Origin: Erwinia persicina NBRC 102418
GTDB lineage: Bacteria; Pseudomonadota; Gammaproteobacteria; Enterobacterales; Enterobacteriaceae
Direction of reading: 5' to 3'
NCBI RefSeq assembly: GCF_001571305.1
Contig: NZ_BCTN01000017.1
Coordinates: forward strand, 1-64,000
DNA: 64,000 bases
Positions 54,811 to 64,000 of the stretch are shown piece after piece. Made by a program: the position numbers and the translations under genes. The stretch's first letter is position 1. The number at the start of each line of letters is the position of its first letter. The notes beneath the pieces were generated by a model. It made no database searches, had not been told where the DNA came from, and saw only the letters and a program-made list of their open reading frames with translations.

Positions 54811-55100
54811 TTCGACACTCCCAAAGGCGCAATTGCCTGAGCCTGTATTTTCAAAAAAGATGCCTGAATGTAACAGTCAATAATGGTTTATATTGTAGCC
54901 GAAATTGTTACAAAGCATATTAAACAGCAGCTTATCTTTAATTTGCCTCATCAAAACACGCTAAACACCGCCCATTAGTATCGGTATTTATCATGGCAAA
55001 CAAGCAGTAACGTCATGGAATAATTCGGAACAACGGATTTGCATCCTGCAACGTAGCACAACAAAATAGTCTCCATATCTCGACGAAGAATGGCGCAACA

Positions 55101-55580
55101 ATGAAAACCAAACTGATCACTCGCGAAGGCTACAACCGGCTCAAGCAAGAGCTGGACTTTCTCTGGCGTGAAGAGCGCCCCGAAGTGACGAAAAAAGTGA
55201 CCTGGGCAGCCAGCCTGGGTGACCGCAGCGAAAACGCCGACTATCAGTACAATAAAAAGCGTCTGCGTGAAATCGATCGTCGCGTGCGCTACCTCACCAA
55301 GTGCCTGGAACAGCTACGCATCGTCGACTATTCCCCTCAGCAGGATGGCAAAGTTTTTTTCGGTGCATGGGTGGAAGTAGAAAACGACGATGGCGATGTG
55401 AAACGTTTTCGCATCGTCGGCTACGACGAAATTTTTGGGCGTAACGACTATATCTCGATTGACTCGCCGATGGCGCGTGCCCTGCTGAAAAAAGAAACAG
55501 GCGATGCCGCGATTGTGCAGACCCCGGCAGGCGAGGCGCTGTGGTACGTCAACGAGATCAGCTATGTAAAAGAATCCTAA
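55101..55580 (+). CDS. greB: Transcript cleavage factor GreB
   Basis: A 159-residue factor that enters the RNA polymerase secondary channel and stimulates cleavage of backtracked RNA. The N-terminal coiled coil holds the acidic tip ([21 protein letters not shown], with Glu and Asp at positions 43-46) and the C-terminal FKBP-like globular domain follows. It diverges from ompR and precedes tex by 100 bases. Confidence 0.97.
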   Translation: MKTKLITREGYNRLKQELDFLWREERPEVTKKVTWAASLGDRSENADYQYNKKRLREIDRRVRYLTKCLEQLRIVDYSPQQDGKVFFGAWVEVENDDGDVKRFRIVGYDEIFGRNDYISIDSPMARALLKKETGDAAIVQTPAGEALWYVNEISYVKES

Positions 55581-55680
55581 TCACGCCGTTGCCGTGCCGC
55601 AGACCGTCCGACAACTGGCATTCTCCGGCGGCAATCCGTATAACTGTTGCCAATTTATTCCGCTAAAAAGTATCCTAACC

Positions 55681-58014
55681 ATGATGAATGATTCACTGAG
55701 CCAACTGATTGCAAGTGAGCTGCAGGCCAGAGCAGAACAGGTTGAAGCCGCTGTTCGCCTGCTGGATGAAGGAAACACCGTGCCGTTTATCGCACGTTAT
55801 CGAAAGGAAGTGACCGGTGGACTGGATGATACCCAGCTGCGTCAGCTTGAAACACGCCTGGGTTACCTGCGTGAGCTTGCCGACCGCCGCCAGTCCATTC
55901 TGAAATCCATTACCGATCAGGGAAAACTGACCGACGAACTGGCTGCTGCCATCAACGCCACGTTGAGTAAAACAGAGCTAGAAGACCTCTATCTGCCCTA
56001 CAAGCAGAAACGCCGCACGCGTGGGCAGATCGCAATTGAAGCCGGTCTGCAACCGCTGGCAGAAACGCTGTGGCAGGAACCTTCTCACGACCCTGAACAG
56101 CTGGCAGCCGGCTATATTGATGCCGATAAAGGCGTTGCGGATACCAAAGCCGCGCTGGACGGTGCCCGCTATATCCTGATGGAGCGTTTTGCCGAAGATG
56201 CCGGTCTGCTGGCCAAAGTCCGCGACTACCTGTGGAAAAATGCGCATCTCGTCGCCCGGGTTATTGAGGGCAAAGAGGAAGAAGGTGCAAAATTCCGTGA
56301 CTATTTTGATCATCACGAAGCATTAGCTACGGTGCCTTCCCACCGCGCGCTGGCCATGTTCCGGGGCCGCAACGAAGGCATATTACAGCTTGCGCTGAAT
56401 GCCGACCCGCAGTTTGACGAACCGCCGCGCGAAAGCCACGGTGAGCAGATCATCACCGAGCACCTCAATCTGCGCCTGAACAATGCCCCGGCAGATACGT
56501 GGCGTAAGGCCGTAGTCAGCTGGACCTGGCGTATCAAAGTGTTACTGCACCTCGAAACCGAGCTGATGGGCACGGTACGCGAGCGCGCCGAAGATGAGGC
56601 GATCAACGTCTTCGCCCGTAATCTGCACGACCTGCTGATGGCCGCCCCGGCGGGCATGCGTGCCACTATGGGCCTCGATCCCGGCCTGCGTACCGGGGTG
56701 AAAGTCGCGGTCGTTGATGCGACCGGCAAGCTGGTCGCTACCGACACGATCTATCCCCATACCGGACAGACAGCAAAAGCCGCCGCCGCTGTCGCTGCGC
56801 TCTGTACCCGACATCAGGTTGAGCTGGTCGCTATCGGTAACGGCACCGCTTCACGCGAAACTGAGCGTTTCTATCTGGAAGTGCAGAAACAGTTCCCGCA
56901 GGTGCAGGGCCAGAAAGTCATCGTCAGCGAAGCCGGAGCCTCGGTCTATTCCGCCTCCGAGCTGGCAGCGCTGGAGTTCCCGGGGCTGGATGTCTCCCTG
57001 CGCGGCGCAGTGTCAATCGCCCGTCGCCTGCAGGATCCGCTTTCCGAGCTGGTGAAGATCGACCCGAAATCCATCGGCGTGGGCCAGTACCAGCATGACG
57101 TCAGCCAGAGCCAACTGGCGAAAAAGCTGGATGCCGTGGTGGAAGACTGCGTTAACGGCGTCGGTGTGGATCTCAATACCGCGTCCGTACCGCTGCTGAC
57201 GCGCGTGGCGGGTCTGAGCAAGATGATCGCCCAGAATATTGTTGCCTGGCGTGACGAAAATGGCCGCTTCCAGAACCGCCAGCAACTGCTGAAAGTCGGT
57301 CGCCTGGGGCCAAAGGCGTTTGAACAGTGTGCCGGGTTCCTGCGTATCACTCAGGGGGATAATCCGCTGGATGCCTCCACGGTGCACCCGGAAGCCTATC
57401 CGGTGGTAGAGCGTATCCTCGCGGCCACCGAACAGGCGCTTAACGACCTGATGGGGAACCCGACGGAATTACGCAGCCTGAGAGCCGTTGATTTTACCGA
57501 CGAACGCTTTGGCGTTCCGACAGTCAGCGATATCATCAAAGAGCTGGAAAAACCGGGCCGCGACCCGCGTCCGGAGTTTAAAACGGCGCAGTTTGCTGAG
57601 GGTGTCGACACCATGAATGATCTGCTGCCAGGCATGGTGCTGGAAGGCTCCGTGACCAATGTGACAAACTTTGGTGCCTTCGTTGATATCGGCGTTCATC
57701 AGGACGGCCTGGTGCATATCTCGTCGCTGTCCGATAAGTTTGTCGACGATCCGCACAAAGTGGTGAAAGCCGGTGATGTGGTGAAAGTGAAGGTGATGGA
57801 AGTGGATTTACCGCGTAAACGTATTGCGCTGACCATGCGCCTTGACGAACAGCCGGGTGAAACCAGCGCACGCCGCGGCGGTGGCAATCATGCCGCCAGC
57901 GGTCGCGACAACGCCCGACCGGCAAAAACCAGCCCCAAACGCCCTGCTGCCCAGCCAGCGGGTAACAGTGCGATGGGCGATGCCCTCGCCGCTGCATTTG
58001 GCAAAAAAAGCTGA
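55681..58014 (+). CDS. tex: RNA-binding transcriptional accessory protein Tex
   Basis: A 777-residue nucleic-acid-binding protein (YhgF in E. coli). In order: an N-terminal Tex/Spt6-like HTH region ([20 protein letters not shown] at about 30-50), a YqgF/RNase H-like domain (about 325-450, [16 protein letters not shown]), helix-hairpin-helix repeats (about 490-560), and an S1 RNA-binding domain (about 650-720, [20 protein letters not shown]). The tail is low-complexity Arg/Pro/Ala. The start MMNDSLS is the E. coli start; the 29 upstream codons are rejected. Confidence 0.96.
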   Translation: MMNDSLSQLIASELQARAEQVEAAVRLLDEGNTVPFIARYRKEVTGGLDDTQLRQLETRLGYLRELADRRQSILKSITDQGKLTDELAAAINATLSKTELEDLYLPYKQKRRTRGQIAIEAGLQPLAETLWQEPSHDPEQLAAGYIDADKGVADTKAALDGARYILMERFAEDAGLLAKVRDYLWKNAHLVARVIEGKEEEGAKFRDYFDHHEALATVPSHRALAMFRGRNEGILQLALNADPQFDEPPRESHGEQIITEHLNLRLNNAPADTWRKAVVSWTWRIKVLLHLETELMGTVRERAEDEAINVFARNLHDLLMAAPAGMRATMGLDPGLRTGVKVAVVDATGKLVATDTIYPHTGQTAKAAAAVAALCTRHQVELVAIGNGTASRETERFYLEVQKQFPQVQGQKVIVSEAGASVYSASELAALEFPGLDVSLRGAVSIARRLQDPLSELVKIDPKSIGVGQYQHDVSQSQLAKKLDAVVEDCVNGVGVDLNTASVPLLTRVAGLSKMIAQNIVAWRDENGRFQNRQQLLKVGRLGPKAFEQCAGFLRITQGDNPLDASTVHPEAYPVVERILAATEQALNDLMGNPTELRSLRAVDFTDERFGVPTVSDIIKELEKPGRDPRPEFKTAQFAEGVDTMNDLLPGMVLEGSVTNVTNFGAFVDIGVHQDGLVHISSLSDKFVDDPHKVVKAGDVVKVKVMEVDLPRKRIALTMRLDEQPGETSARRGGGNHAASGRDNARPAKTSPKRPAAQPAGNSAMGDALAAAFGKKS

Positions 58015-58022
58015 TGCTGACA

Positions 58023-58047
58023 GCGGGCCTGCGGGCCCGCCCTTTTT
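58023..58047 (+). terminator. tex terminator
   Basis: A 7-bp stem GCGGGCC-TGCG-GGCCCGC followed by CCTTTTT, 8 bases after the tex stop. Confidence 0.9.
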
Positions 58048-58098
58048 CCTCAATCTTGTCCCTCTCCCTGCGCTATAAGTTGCTCCATATCAATGTGA

Positions 58099-58117
58099 GC
58101 AATAATCACTCTCATTA
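58099..58117. promoter_or_regulatory. Candidate Fur box upstream of feoA
   Basis: CAATAATCACTCTCA at 58101-58115 matches the 7-1-7 Fur consensus TGATAATNATTATCA at 11 of 14 defined positions. It is 48 bases before feoA. Fur control of feo is known in E. coli. Confidence 0.6.
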
Positions 58118-58162
58118 AAATTCTCAGTGTCTTTTTCTTCACGCAGCATACAGGCACCTACC

Positions 58163-58405
58163 ATGCAACTGATCCCACAGCAGTTCTACCGTATCGCCGG
58201 CTTTTCACCCGCTATCAATCCGGCATTTCGTCAGAAGTTAATGGCGCTGGGTCTGTTACCCGGCTCCACTTTTCAGCTGATCCGCGTGGCGCCACTGGGC
58301 GATCCTTTGCATATCGAAACGCGCCGCATCAGTCTGATGTTGCGTAAAAAAGACCTCTCCCTGCTGCAGCTGGAAGCGGTTAACCCGGTGGGAGATCTCG
58401 CATGA
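58163..58405 (+). CDS. feoA: Ferrous iron transport protein A
   Basis: An 80-residue cytosolic SH3-like protein that partners FeoB in Fe(II) uptake. It starts [14 protein letters not shown] and contains the conserved [17 protein letters not shown] and the C-terminal [16 protein letters not shown]-type segment. It overlaps feoB by 4 bases. A candidate Fur box precedes it. Confidence 0.95.
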   Translation: MQLIPQQFYRIAGFSPAINPAFRQKLMALGLLPGSTFQLIRVAPLGDPLHIETRRISLMLRKKDLSLLQLEAVNPVGDLA

Positions 58406-60705
58406 AAACCTGCACTATTGCACTGACGGGCAATCCGAACGTGGGGAAAACCACCCTGTTTAATCAGCTGACCGGCTCACGTCAGCGGGTGGGTAACTGG
58501 GCCGGAGTGACCGTCGAACGCAAAGAGGGGCAGTTCAGCACGGCAGAACATCAGGTGCGACTGGTGGATCTTCCCGGTTGCTACTCCCTCACCACCCTGT
58601 CTGCGCAGGCCTCGCTGGATGAACAGATTGCCTGTCAGTATCTGCTGGAGGGCGAAGCCGACCTGGTGATTAACGTCGTGGATGCCAGTAATCTTGAGCG
58701 TAACCTCTACCTGACCCTGCAACTACTGGAGATGGGGCAATCCTGTATTATCGTGCTGAATATGCTGGATATTATTGAAAGCCAGCAGACCAGGATGGAT
58801 CTCAGCATTCTGGAGCAGGCACTGGGCTGCCCGGTGGTGCCGATGGTCTCTACACGCGGGCGCGGCATTGATCGCCTGAAGAATACTATCGATCGTGAGA
58901 TGCCTGAGCACACCCCGCTGGCCGTGCCTTATCCGCCATCGCTGCAACCCGTGATGGATGCATTGATAGCCGCGATGCCAGCCTCCACGACACCGCAGAA
59001 GAAACGCTGGCTGGCTCTGCAGATGCTGGAAGGCGATATCGCCAGCCAGCAGCAGATGCCCGCAGCCGCCGCGTTGCTGCCGGCACTGAAGTCAACGCTG
59101 GAGGAGGACGCCGCGCAGACTATCGTCAGCAGCCGCTATCAGTTCATCGAATCACTGTGCCACCGGGTGATCCATGAGGCAGGCATCCGGGCGGTACTCA
59201 GTCAGCGCCTGGATCAGCTAACTCTGAACCGCTGGCTCGGCCTGCCGGTCTTTCTGCTGGTGATGTATCTGATGTTCTTTCTTGCTATCAACCTGGGGGG
59301 GGCGCTGCAGCCTTTGTTCGACCTCGGCTCTGCGGCCCTCTTTATTCAGGGCACGCAGTGGCTGGGCGTAACCTTGCATATGCCGGTGTGGCTGACGCTG
59401 TTTCTGGCTCAGGGCATAGGCGGAGGGATCAATACCGTCATGCCGCTGGTGCCGCAGATTGGCATGATGTATCTGTTTCTCTCCCTGCTGGAAGACTCTG
59501 GTTATATGGCTCGCGCCGCCTTTGTGATGGATCGGTTGATGCAGGCACTGGGGCTGCCGGGTAAATCCTTTGTGCCGCTGATCGTCGGCTTCGGCTGTAA
59601 CGTGCCGTCAGTCATGGGCGCACGCACGCTGGATGCCCCGCGTGAACGCCTTATCACGGTGCTGATGGCCCCGTTTATCTCCTGCGGGGCCCGGCTGGCA
59701 ATCTTTGCTGTCTTCGCGGCGGCCTTCTTCGGCCAGGGCGGGGCGCTGGTGGTGTTCAGTCTCTATCTGCTGGGCATCTGCGCGGCCATTGCCACCGGTC
59801 TGTTACTCAAACATACGCTGATGCGCGGGGAGGCCAGCCCGTTTGTGATGGAACTGCCGCTGTGGCATATGCCGCACGCGAAAAGTCTGCTGCTGCAGAC
59901 CTGGCAGCGTCTGCGCGGCTTTGTGCTGCGCGCCGGGAAAGTAATCGTGATGGTTAGTATGCTGATCGGCGCGCTGAACAGCTTTTCTTTTAGCGGTCAG
60001 GCGGTCAGTCACCTGAATGATTCCGCTCTGGCCAGCGTCAGCCGAACACTGACCCCGCTGCTGGCCCCCATTGGCGTGCACAATGATAACTGGCAGGCCA
60101 CCGTTGGCCTGCTGACCGGAGCGATGGCCAAAGAGGTGGTGGTAGGTACGCTTAACACCCTGTACACCGCTGAAGCGCTGCAGCAGCAGCCCTTTGACGC
60201 CAGCCAGTTCAGCCTGAGCGGACAGCTGTATGACGCTGTAGCGGAAACCTGGCAGGGCATTAAAGCCACCTTCAGCCTCAGCGTTCTCGCCAATCCGATC
60301 GAGGCCAGTAAAGGCGACGCCGAAATGGCCAGCGGAGCCATGGGGACAATGCACAGTAAGTTCGTCAGTGACGCCGCCGCCTACAGCTATCTGATTTTTG
60401 TGCTGCTGTACGTGCCCTGCGTTTCGGTGATGGGGGCCATTGCCCGTGAAAGCAGCAGCCGCTGGATGATGTTCTCCATTCTGTGGGGGCTGGATCTGGC
60501 GTATTCCCTGGCAGCCCTGTTTTATCAGGTTTCCAGCTTCCGACAGCATCCGGGCAGCAGCAGCCTGATTATTGCCATCGTGCTGCTGTTCAACGCGCTG
60601 CTGCTGGCCGCCCTGCGCCGCGTGAAAATGCCACCAGCACTGATCCCGGTGAAAAATATTTCCCACGGCTGCACATCCTGTGAAAAAAATGGCCGCTGTC
60701 ACTGA
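58402..60705 (+). CDS. feoB: Ferrous iron transporter FeoB
   Basis: A 767-residue inner-membrane Fe(II) transporter with an N-terminal G domain: G1 GNPNVGKTT (about 9-17), G3 DLPGCYSL, G4 NMLD. A helical GDI domain follows, then about 10 membrane segments with two Gate motifs ([21 protein letters not shown]). The C-terminus ends in a Cys-rich tail [11 protein letters not shown], similar in style to E. coli FeoB. The usual third gene feoC is absent: only 112 bases separate feoB from the next start, with no FeoC-like frame. Confidence 0.97.
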   Translation: MKTCTIALTGNPNVGKTTLFNQLTGSRQRVGNWAGVTVERKEGQFSTAEHQVRLVDLPGCYSLTTLSAQASLDEQIACQYLLEGEADLVINVVDASNLERNLYLTLQLLEMGQSCIIVLNMLDIIESQQTRMDLSILEQALGCPVVPMVSTRGRGIDRLKNTIDREMPEHTPLAVPYPPSLQPVMDALIAAMPASTTPQKKRWLALQMLEGDIASQQQMPAAAALLPALKSTLEEDAAQTIVSSRYQFIESLCHRVIHEAGIRAVLSQRLDQLTLNRWLGLPVFLLVMYLMFFLAINLGGALQPLFDLGSAALFIQGTQWLGVTLHMPVWLTLFLAQGIGGGINTVMPLVPQIGMMYLFLSLLEDSGYMARAAFVMDRLMQALGLPGKSFVPLIVGFGCNVPSVMGARTLDAPRERLITVLMAPFISCGARLAIFAVFAAAFFGQGGALVVFSLYLLGICAAIATGLLLKHTLMRGEASPFVMELPLWHMPHAKSLLLQTWQRLRGFVLRAGKVIVMVSMLIGALNSFSFSGQAVSHLNDSALASVSRTLTPLLAPIGVHNDNWQATVGLLTGAMAKEVVVGTLNTLYTAEALQQQPFDASQFSLSGQLYDAVAETWQGIKATFSLSVLANPIEASKGDAEMASGAMGTMHSKFVSDAAAYSYLIFVLLYVPCVSVMGAIARESSSRWMMFSILWGLDLAYSLAALFYQVSSFRQHPGSSSLIIAIVLLFNALLLAALRRVKMPPALIPVKNISHGCTSCEKNGRCH

Positions 60706-60817
60706 TGCGCTTACGCACGAAGGCGAAACGTCGCGCGAGGAGTTGTGTTTTTTTGATCAGCGTCTACAGTGAAAAATAACGCCTGAATTTTCACTCGCGG
60801 TGGCCAGAAAAATAATA

Positions 60818-62506
60818 ATGGATATTATCAATAACTTAATAGATAAAATCTACGACTACTCTTTCCCGCCATCGTGCCTGCAGCGGCTGCATACGCTGAT
60901 TGCCGATGCACGCGGGGCAGTTTGTCATCCGCGTAAACCGCACTGGGACGAAAAAGACGTGGTGCTGATCACCTATGCCGATCAGTTTCATGCTGAAAAT
61001 ACGCCAACCCTGACGACCTTCTCCCGCTTCTGGCAGCAACACCTCGCATCCAGCTTCAACCTGGTGCATCTGCTGCCTTTCTTCCCGTACTCTTCCGATG
61101 ATGGCTTCTCGGTGATTGATTATCACCAGGTTAATCCCGTGTGCGGAGGCTGGCAGGAGATTGCCGATTTGCGCCAGCTTACGCGGCTGATGTTCGATTT
61201 TGTCTGTAACCACATGTCAGCCGAAAGCGCCTGGTTCAGGCACTATCTGGCGCAGGATCCGGGCTGGGATGATTTCTTTATCAGTATGCCCCCCACCACC
61301 GATCTGAGTGCGGTGACCCGGCCCCGGACATCGCCGTTGCTGACGCCGTTCGACATGGCCAGTGGTGAAACCCGTTTTATCTGGAGCACCTTTAGCGCCG
61401 ATCAGATTGACCTTAATTTCGCTAATCCGGAGGTGCTCATCGCCATGGTGAACGTCCTGCTGGATTACCTGAAAAAGGGGGCGGATTACATCCGTCTGGA
61501 TGCCGTGGGCTATATGTGGAAAACCCCCGGCACCCCCTGTATCCATCTGGAAAAGACGCATCAGTTGGTCAAGCTGTTTCGCGCTATTGCCAATGAGGTG
61601 GCGCCAGGGACCGTGGTGCTGACTGAAACGAATGTGCCGCATAAAGATAACATCAGCTACTTTGGCAACGGGCGTGATGAAGCCCAGATGGTTTATCAGT
61701 TTTCGCTGCCCCCGCTGGTGCTGCACGCTATTCACTACGGCTCATCGCGCGCATTGCGCCAGTGGGCCTCCTCGCTCGACGGCGGCAGCGGATCCACCAC
61801 CTTCTTTAACTTCCTGGCTTCTCATGACGGAATTGGTCTCAATCCACTGCGCGGGATCCTGCCGGAAACCGAGATCGTCTCGCTGGTGCGAGACCTGGCG
61901 ATGGAGGGCGCACTGGTTTCCTATAAAAACAACCCGGATGGCAGCACCAGTCCGTATGAAATTAACGTCACCTATATGGATGCGCTGAATCAGAAGGTCG
62001 ATGATGATGAGACCCGCCTGCGTCGTTTCCTGCTGGCCCATGCGCTGCTGCTGGCCTTTCCAGGCGTTCCGGCGGTCTATATTCAAAGTATCCTGGGTTC
62101 ACGTAATGATATGGACGGCGTCAAAGCCGCCGGACACAATCGTGCGATTAACCGGCAGAAATATGCTGTCAGCGAGATTGAAGCGGCACTGGCGGAAAAA
62201 GATTCACTGCGGCAGCGGGTCTATTTCGCCCTCAGTCAACTCATCCAGCTGCGTACCCGCCAGCCCGCCTTCCATCCGGATAATCCGATGAAGATCATCG
62301 ACAGCGATAATTCGCTGCTGGTGCTGAAACGTCAGGCCAGGGAGGAACAGGAGTCATTGTGGTGTGTGTTTAATCTGAGCAGTAAAGCGGTCAGCATGAT
62401 GCTGCCGGAGCCGCGCTGGTACCGTGATATAGCCAGTGGCGATCGTATTGATGGTACGCAGTCACTGCGGCTGGAACCCTGGGCTTTTCACTGGCTGAAA
62501 ATCTGA
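60818..62506 (+). CDS. GH13_18 sugar phosphorylase (glucosylglycerate/sucrose phosphorylase type)
   Basis: A 562-residue retaining alpha-glucoside phosphorylase of glycoside hydrolase subfamily GH13_18. Catalytic residues visible: the nucleophile Asp in YIRLDAVGYMWK, the acid/base Glu in VVLTETNVPH, and the transition-state Asp in LASHDGIGL. The LASHDGIGLNPLRG segment resembles E. coli YcjM, a glucosylglycerate phosphorylase, more than classical sucrose phosphorylases, but the substrate is not proven. Start ATG at 60818; an in-frame GTG at 60800 is possible and neither has a strong SD. It stands alone, with no transporter or kinase beside it. Confidence 0.88.
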   Translation: MDIINNLIDKIYDYSFPPSCLQRLHTLIADARGAVCHPRKPHWDEKDVVLITYADQFHAENTPTLTTFSRFWQQHLASSFNLVHLLPFFPYSSDDGFSVIDYHQVNPVCGGWQEIADLRQLTRLMFDFVCNHMSAESAWFRHYLAQDPGWDDFFISMPPTTDLSAVTRPRTSPLLTPFDMASGETRFIWSTFSADQIDLNFANPEVLIAMVNVLLDYLKKGADYIRLDAVGYMWKTPGTPCIHLEKTHQLVKLFRAIANEVAPGTVVLTETNVPHKDNISYFGNGRDEAQMVYQFSLPPLVLHAIHYGSSRALRQWASSLDGGSGSTTFFNFLASHDGIGLNPLRGILPETEIVSLVRDLAMEGALVSYKNNPDGSTSPYEINVTYMDALNQKVDDDETRLRRFLLAHALLLAFPGVPAVYIQSILGSRNDMDGVKAAGHNRAINRQKYAVSEIEAALAEKDSLRQRVYFALSQLIQLRTRQPAFHPDNPMKIIDSDNSLLVLKRQAREEQESLWCVFNLSSKAVSMMLPEPRWYRDIASGDRIDGTQSLRLEPWAFHWLKI

Positions 62507-62533
62507 ACCTGCCCACCCGCGGGGTGAGCAGGT
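62507..62533. terminator. Hairpin between the phosphorylase and DUF1471 genes
   Basis: ACCTGC-C-CACCC-GCG-GGGTG-A-GCAGGT, a stem with one mismatch beginning directly at the stop codon of the phosphorylase. It lies between convergent genes; T-run weak. Confidence 0.6.
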
Positions 62534-62540
62534 AACCCTC

Positions 62541-62807
62541 TTACTTATACACTTCAGCCAGCGCGTGATCGCGATTACCCTGTTGGGCTGCGACGATCAC
62601 GTAGTATTTCCCCCCCTTCTCATCGGCCTTTTTCGATAAGCGGGCGTTAGCATCCATGGGGTCGTTTGTGGAGTTTGTCGTTACCGTTCCGATTTTCTCC
62701 AGCTTCATCTCCTGCGCTTTTTCACGCGTAATTTGCTCGGCTGCGCCAGCGGTAAACACGGCAAAAGTGGTTAACAGCAGGGCAGAGACAGTGATTAGCT
62801 TTTTCAT
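62541..62807 (-). CDS. DUF1471/YhcN family periplasmic stress protein
   Basis: An 88-residue periplasmic protein. The signal peptide is 1-22 (MKKLITVSALLLTTFAVFTA, cut near GAA). The mature domain has the YdgH/BhsA/McbA-like fold, with KLEKIGTVTT and the C-terminal GGKYYVIVAAQQ typical of DUF1471. Paralogues in enterobacteria respond to acid, peroxide or biofilm conditions. The SD GAGAGGAAATTGT precedes the ATG; a longer frame is rejected because it lacks a signal peptide. Specific function unknown. Confidence 0.9.
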   Translation of the reverse strand: MKKLITVSALLLTTFAVFTAGAAEQITREKAQEMKLEKIGTVTTNSTNDPMDANARLSKKADEKGGKYYVIVAAQQGNRDHALAEVYK

Positions 62808-62967
62808 ACAATTTCCTCTCCTTAGGGCAATATTTCCAGTTGATGCAGGCCGTAAAAATACGACCACTGTTATTATTGTCCCGGCGGGAAAAAGCGGCAA
62901 CGTGGTGAATTGTTGCAAAAAGTAATCTGAAATGGCATGACGCATGCCCCGGCACGCTGGCCTTATT

Positions 62968-63744
62968 TCAGGGCCACACCTCAGCGCTAAAATCAATAAT
63001 TCGCTGAGAGAACGCCTCCGGGTGAGAGATAAACGGCGCATGGGCCGCCTTGTCGATAACATGACTGTGGCTGTCCGGCCAACTGGCATCCAGCAGCGGG
63101 ACAATGCGGCGCGGCACCAGTCCGTCCAGCGCACCATATAGCCGCAGGAAGGGCATCGCCAGCGCGGCCATATCCTGACGAAGATCGGCGGTCTTCAGTA
63201 TTTCCAGCCCCCCGTTCAGCACGTCCACTGTCGGAACCGGACGTTCAAATACCACGCTCTTCAGCGCGCGGGCATCCTGCCTGGCGCTGTCAGTCCCCAG
63301 GGTTTGCAGCGCCAGGAAACGTTCCACCGTACGCTGGAAATCCTCACTCAGTTGCTGCTGAAAATTGGCCAGCGTATCGGGTTTGATGCCCGGCCAGTCC
63401 TCCGTTGCGCTGAAGCGCGGCGAGGATGCAACGCTAATCAGCCCTTTCACCTGCTGCGGGAAGTCCAGCGCCACCTGGCTGGCCACCAGACCTCCGAGCG
63501 ACCAGCCAAGCCAGACAGCGTCGGCCGGTACCCGGGTGGCCACCTCCGCCGCCATCGCCTTCAGCGTCATCGGCGCAAAGCCCTGGCTGTGACCGTAGCC
63601 GGGCAGATCCACCAGGTGCAGGCAAAAATGCGCGCTGAGTCGACGGCTGATGCAATGCCAGACCCCGGCGTTCAGACCCCATCCGTGCAGCAGCACAAGA
63701 TGGCGATCGCCGTGGCCAATAGTCTCCCGGTGAAGCGTACTCAT
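62968..63744 (-). CDS. bioH: Pimeloyl-ACP methyl ester carboxylesterase BioH
   Basis: A 258-residue alpha/beta hydrolase that removes the methyl group from pimeloyl-ACP methyl ester, completing the BioC-BioH route to the biotin precursor. The nucleophile is Ser82 in GWSLGG; the Asp and His are in the YGALDGLVP and [13 protein letters not shown] regions. Its place next to gntX, in divergent orientation 34 bases apart, is as in E. coli. Confidence 0.96.
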   Translation of the reverse strand: MSTLHRETIGHGDRHLVLLHGWGLNAGVWHCISRRLSAHFCLHLVDLPGYGHSQGFAPMTLKAMAAEVATRVPADAVWLGWSLGGLVASQVALDFPQQVKGLISVASSPRFSATEDWPGIKPDTLANFQQQLSEDFQRTVERFLALQTLGTDSARQDARALKSVVFERPVPTVDVLNGGLEILKTADLRQDMAALAMPFLRLYGALDGLVPRRIVPLLDASWPDSHSHVIDKAAHAPFISHPEAFSQRIIDFSAEVWP

Positions 63745-63778
63745 GGGTTATGGTCCTGTTTTTTATTGTGAGGTCGCC

Positions 63779-64000
63779 ATGCTACCAATGCCAGCGGGCT
63801 GTTGGCTATGCCTGATGCCACTCCGTTACTCACAGCACGGCCTGTGCAGCGTCTGTCTGCGCCAGCTTCTGACGCAGCCAGCCTGTTGCCCGCGCTGTGG
63901 ATTACCCAGCCAGATGAAGAAAACGGTCTGTGGTCGCTGCCTGCGCCGCCCGCCACCGTGGCAGCACCTGGTGCGCGTTACCCCCTGGCAGCCTCCGCTG
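63779..64000 (+). CDS. gntX: ComF-family phosphoribosyltransferase-like protein GntX (partial)
   Basis: The first 74 codons are in the window. The N-terminus MLPMPAGCWLCLMPL carries cysteine pairs C8/C11, C23/C26, C37/C40 and C52/C55, the double zinc ribbon typical of the ComF/GntX family. It continues RRPPPWQHLV as in E. coli GntX. ComF proteins are needed for DNA uptake in naturally competent bacteria, and in E. coli the gene affects growth on DNA. It runs off the right edge. Confidence 0.93.
   Translation, partial: MLPMPAGCWLCLMPLRYSQHGLCSVCLRQLLTQPACCPRCGLPSQMKKTVCGRCLRRPPPWQHLVRVTPWQPPL

Noticed and set aside
58091-58096. FNR half-site ATCAAT upstream of feoA
   Set aside because: The second half of TTGAT-N4-ATCAA is not present at the right spacing.

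Overview
This window is chromosomal DNA of a gamma-proteobacterium of the order Enterobacterales. Gene order follows the Escherichia coli str-slyD-crp-argD-dam-mrcA-ompB-feo-bioH region closely, and most proteins are close homologues of E. coli K-12 proteins. The details differ from E. coli: fic/yhfG, nirBDC-cysG, yrfG and feoC are absent, there is an islet between yheS and yheT, and S7 and DamX are short. Together with a nadV salvage cluster this suggests Erwiniaceae (Erwinia/Pantoea-like). That placement is inference from gene content; no database was searched. I see no rRNA, tRNA, insertion sequence, prophage or CRISPR array.

Layout. 1-5.3 kb (minus strand): yheO-tusDCB followed by the str operon rpsL-rpsG-fusA-tufA, with a near-consensus promoter before rpsL. 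5.4-10.4 kb: fkpA, slyX, slyD, yheV, kefB-kefG. 10.4-12.4 kb: yheS. 12.4-20.1 kb: an accessory islet with a convergent-facing NAD salvage module (nrtR divergent from prs-like/nadV), the taurine operon tauABCD and a LysE/RhtB exporter. 20.2-27.4 kb: yheT-yheU-prkB, an M20 amidohydrolase, yhfA, crp, yhfK. 27.4-33.4 kb: argD, pabA, ppiA, tsgA, codA and an unrecognised small secreted protein. 33.4-43.3 kb (minus strand): trpS-gph-rpe-dam-damX-aroB-aroK and the DNA-uptake/pilus-like operon hofMNOPQ. 43.4-52.7 kb: mrcA, nudE, igaA, hslR-hslO, pckA. 52.7-64 kb: envZ-ompR, greB, tex, feoAB, a GH13_18 sugar phosphorylase, a DUF1471 protein, bioH and the start of gntX/comF.

How the genes work together. 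The str block makes translation machinery and TusBCD supplies sulfur for tRNA 2-thiolation. FkpA, SlyD and PpiA are peptidyl-prolyl isomerases of periplasm and cytosol. HslR and HslO are heat-shock proteins behind a sigma-32-like promoter. dam, aroB, aroK and damX share a housekeeping cluster. TauABCD imports taurine and releases sulfite for sulfur.

The most interesting part is the NAD module at 12.4-15.7 kb. A Nudix-fold repressor with a degenerate Nudix box is transcribed away from a PRPP-synthetase-like gene that overlaps nadV. The intergenic region holds three copies of one 13-bp motif, TGTC-N5-GACA: two in front of the prs-like gene and one in front of nrtR. This reads as a complete self-regulated nicotinamide salvage circuit. 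The same two enzyme families form the phage NAD-reconstitution pair Adps/Namat, so the true substrate of the prs-like enzyme is an open question.
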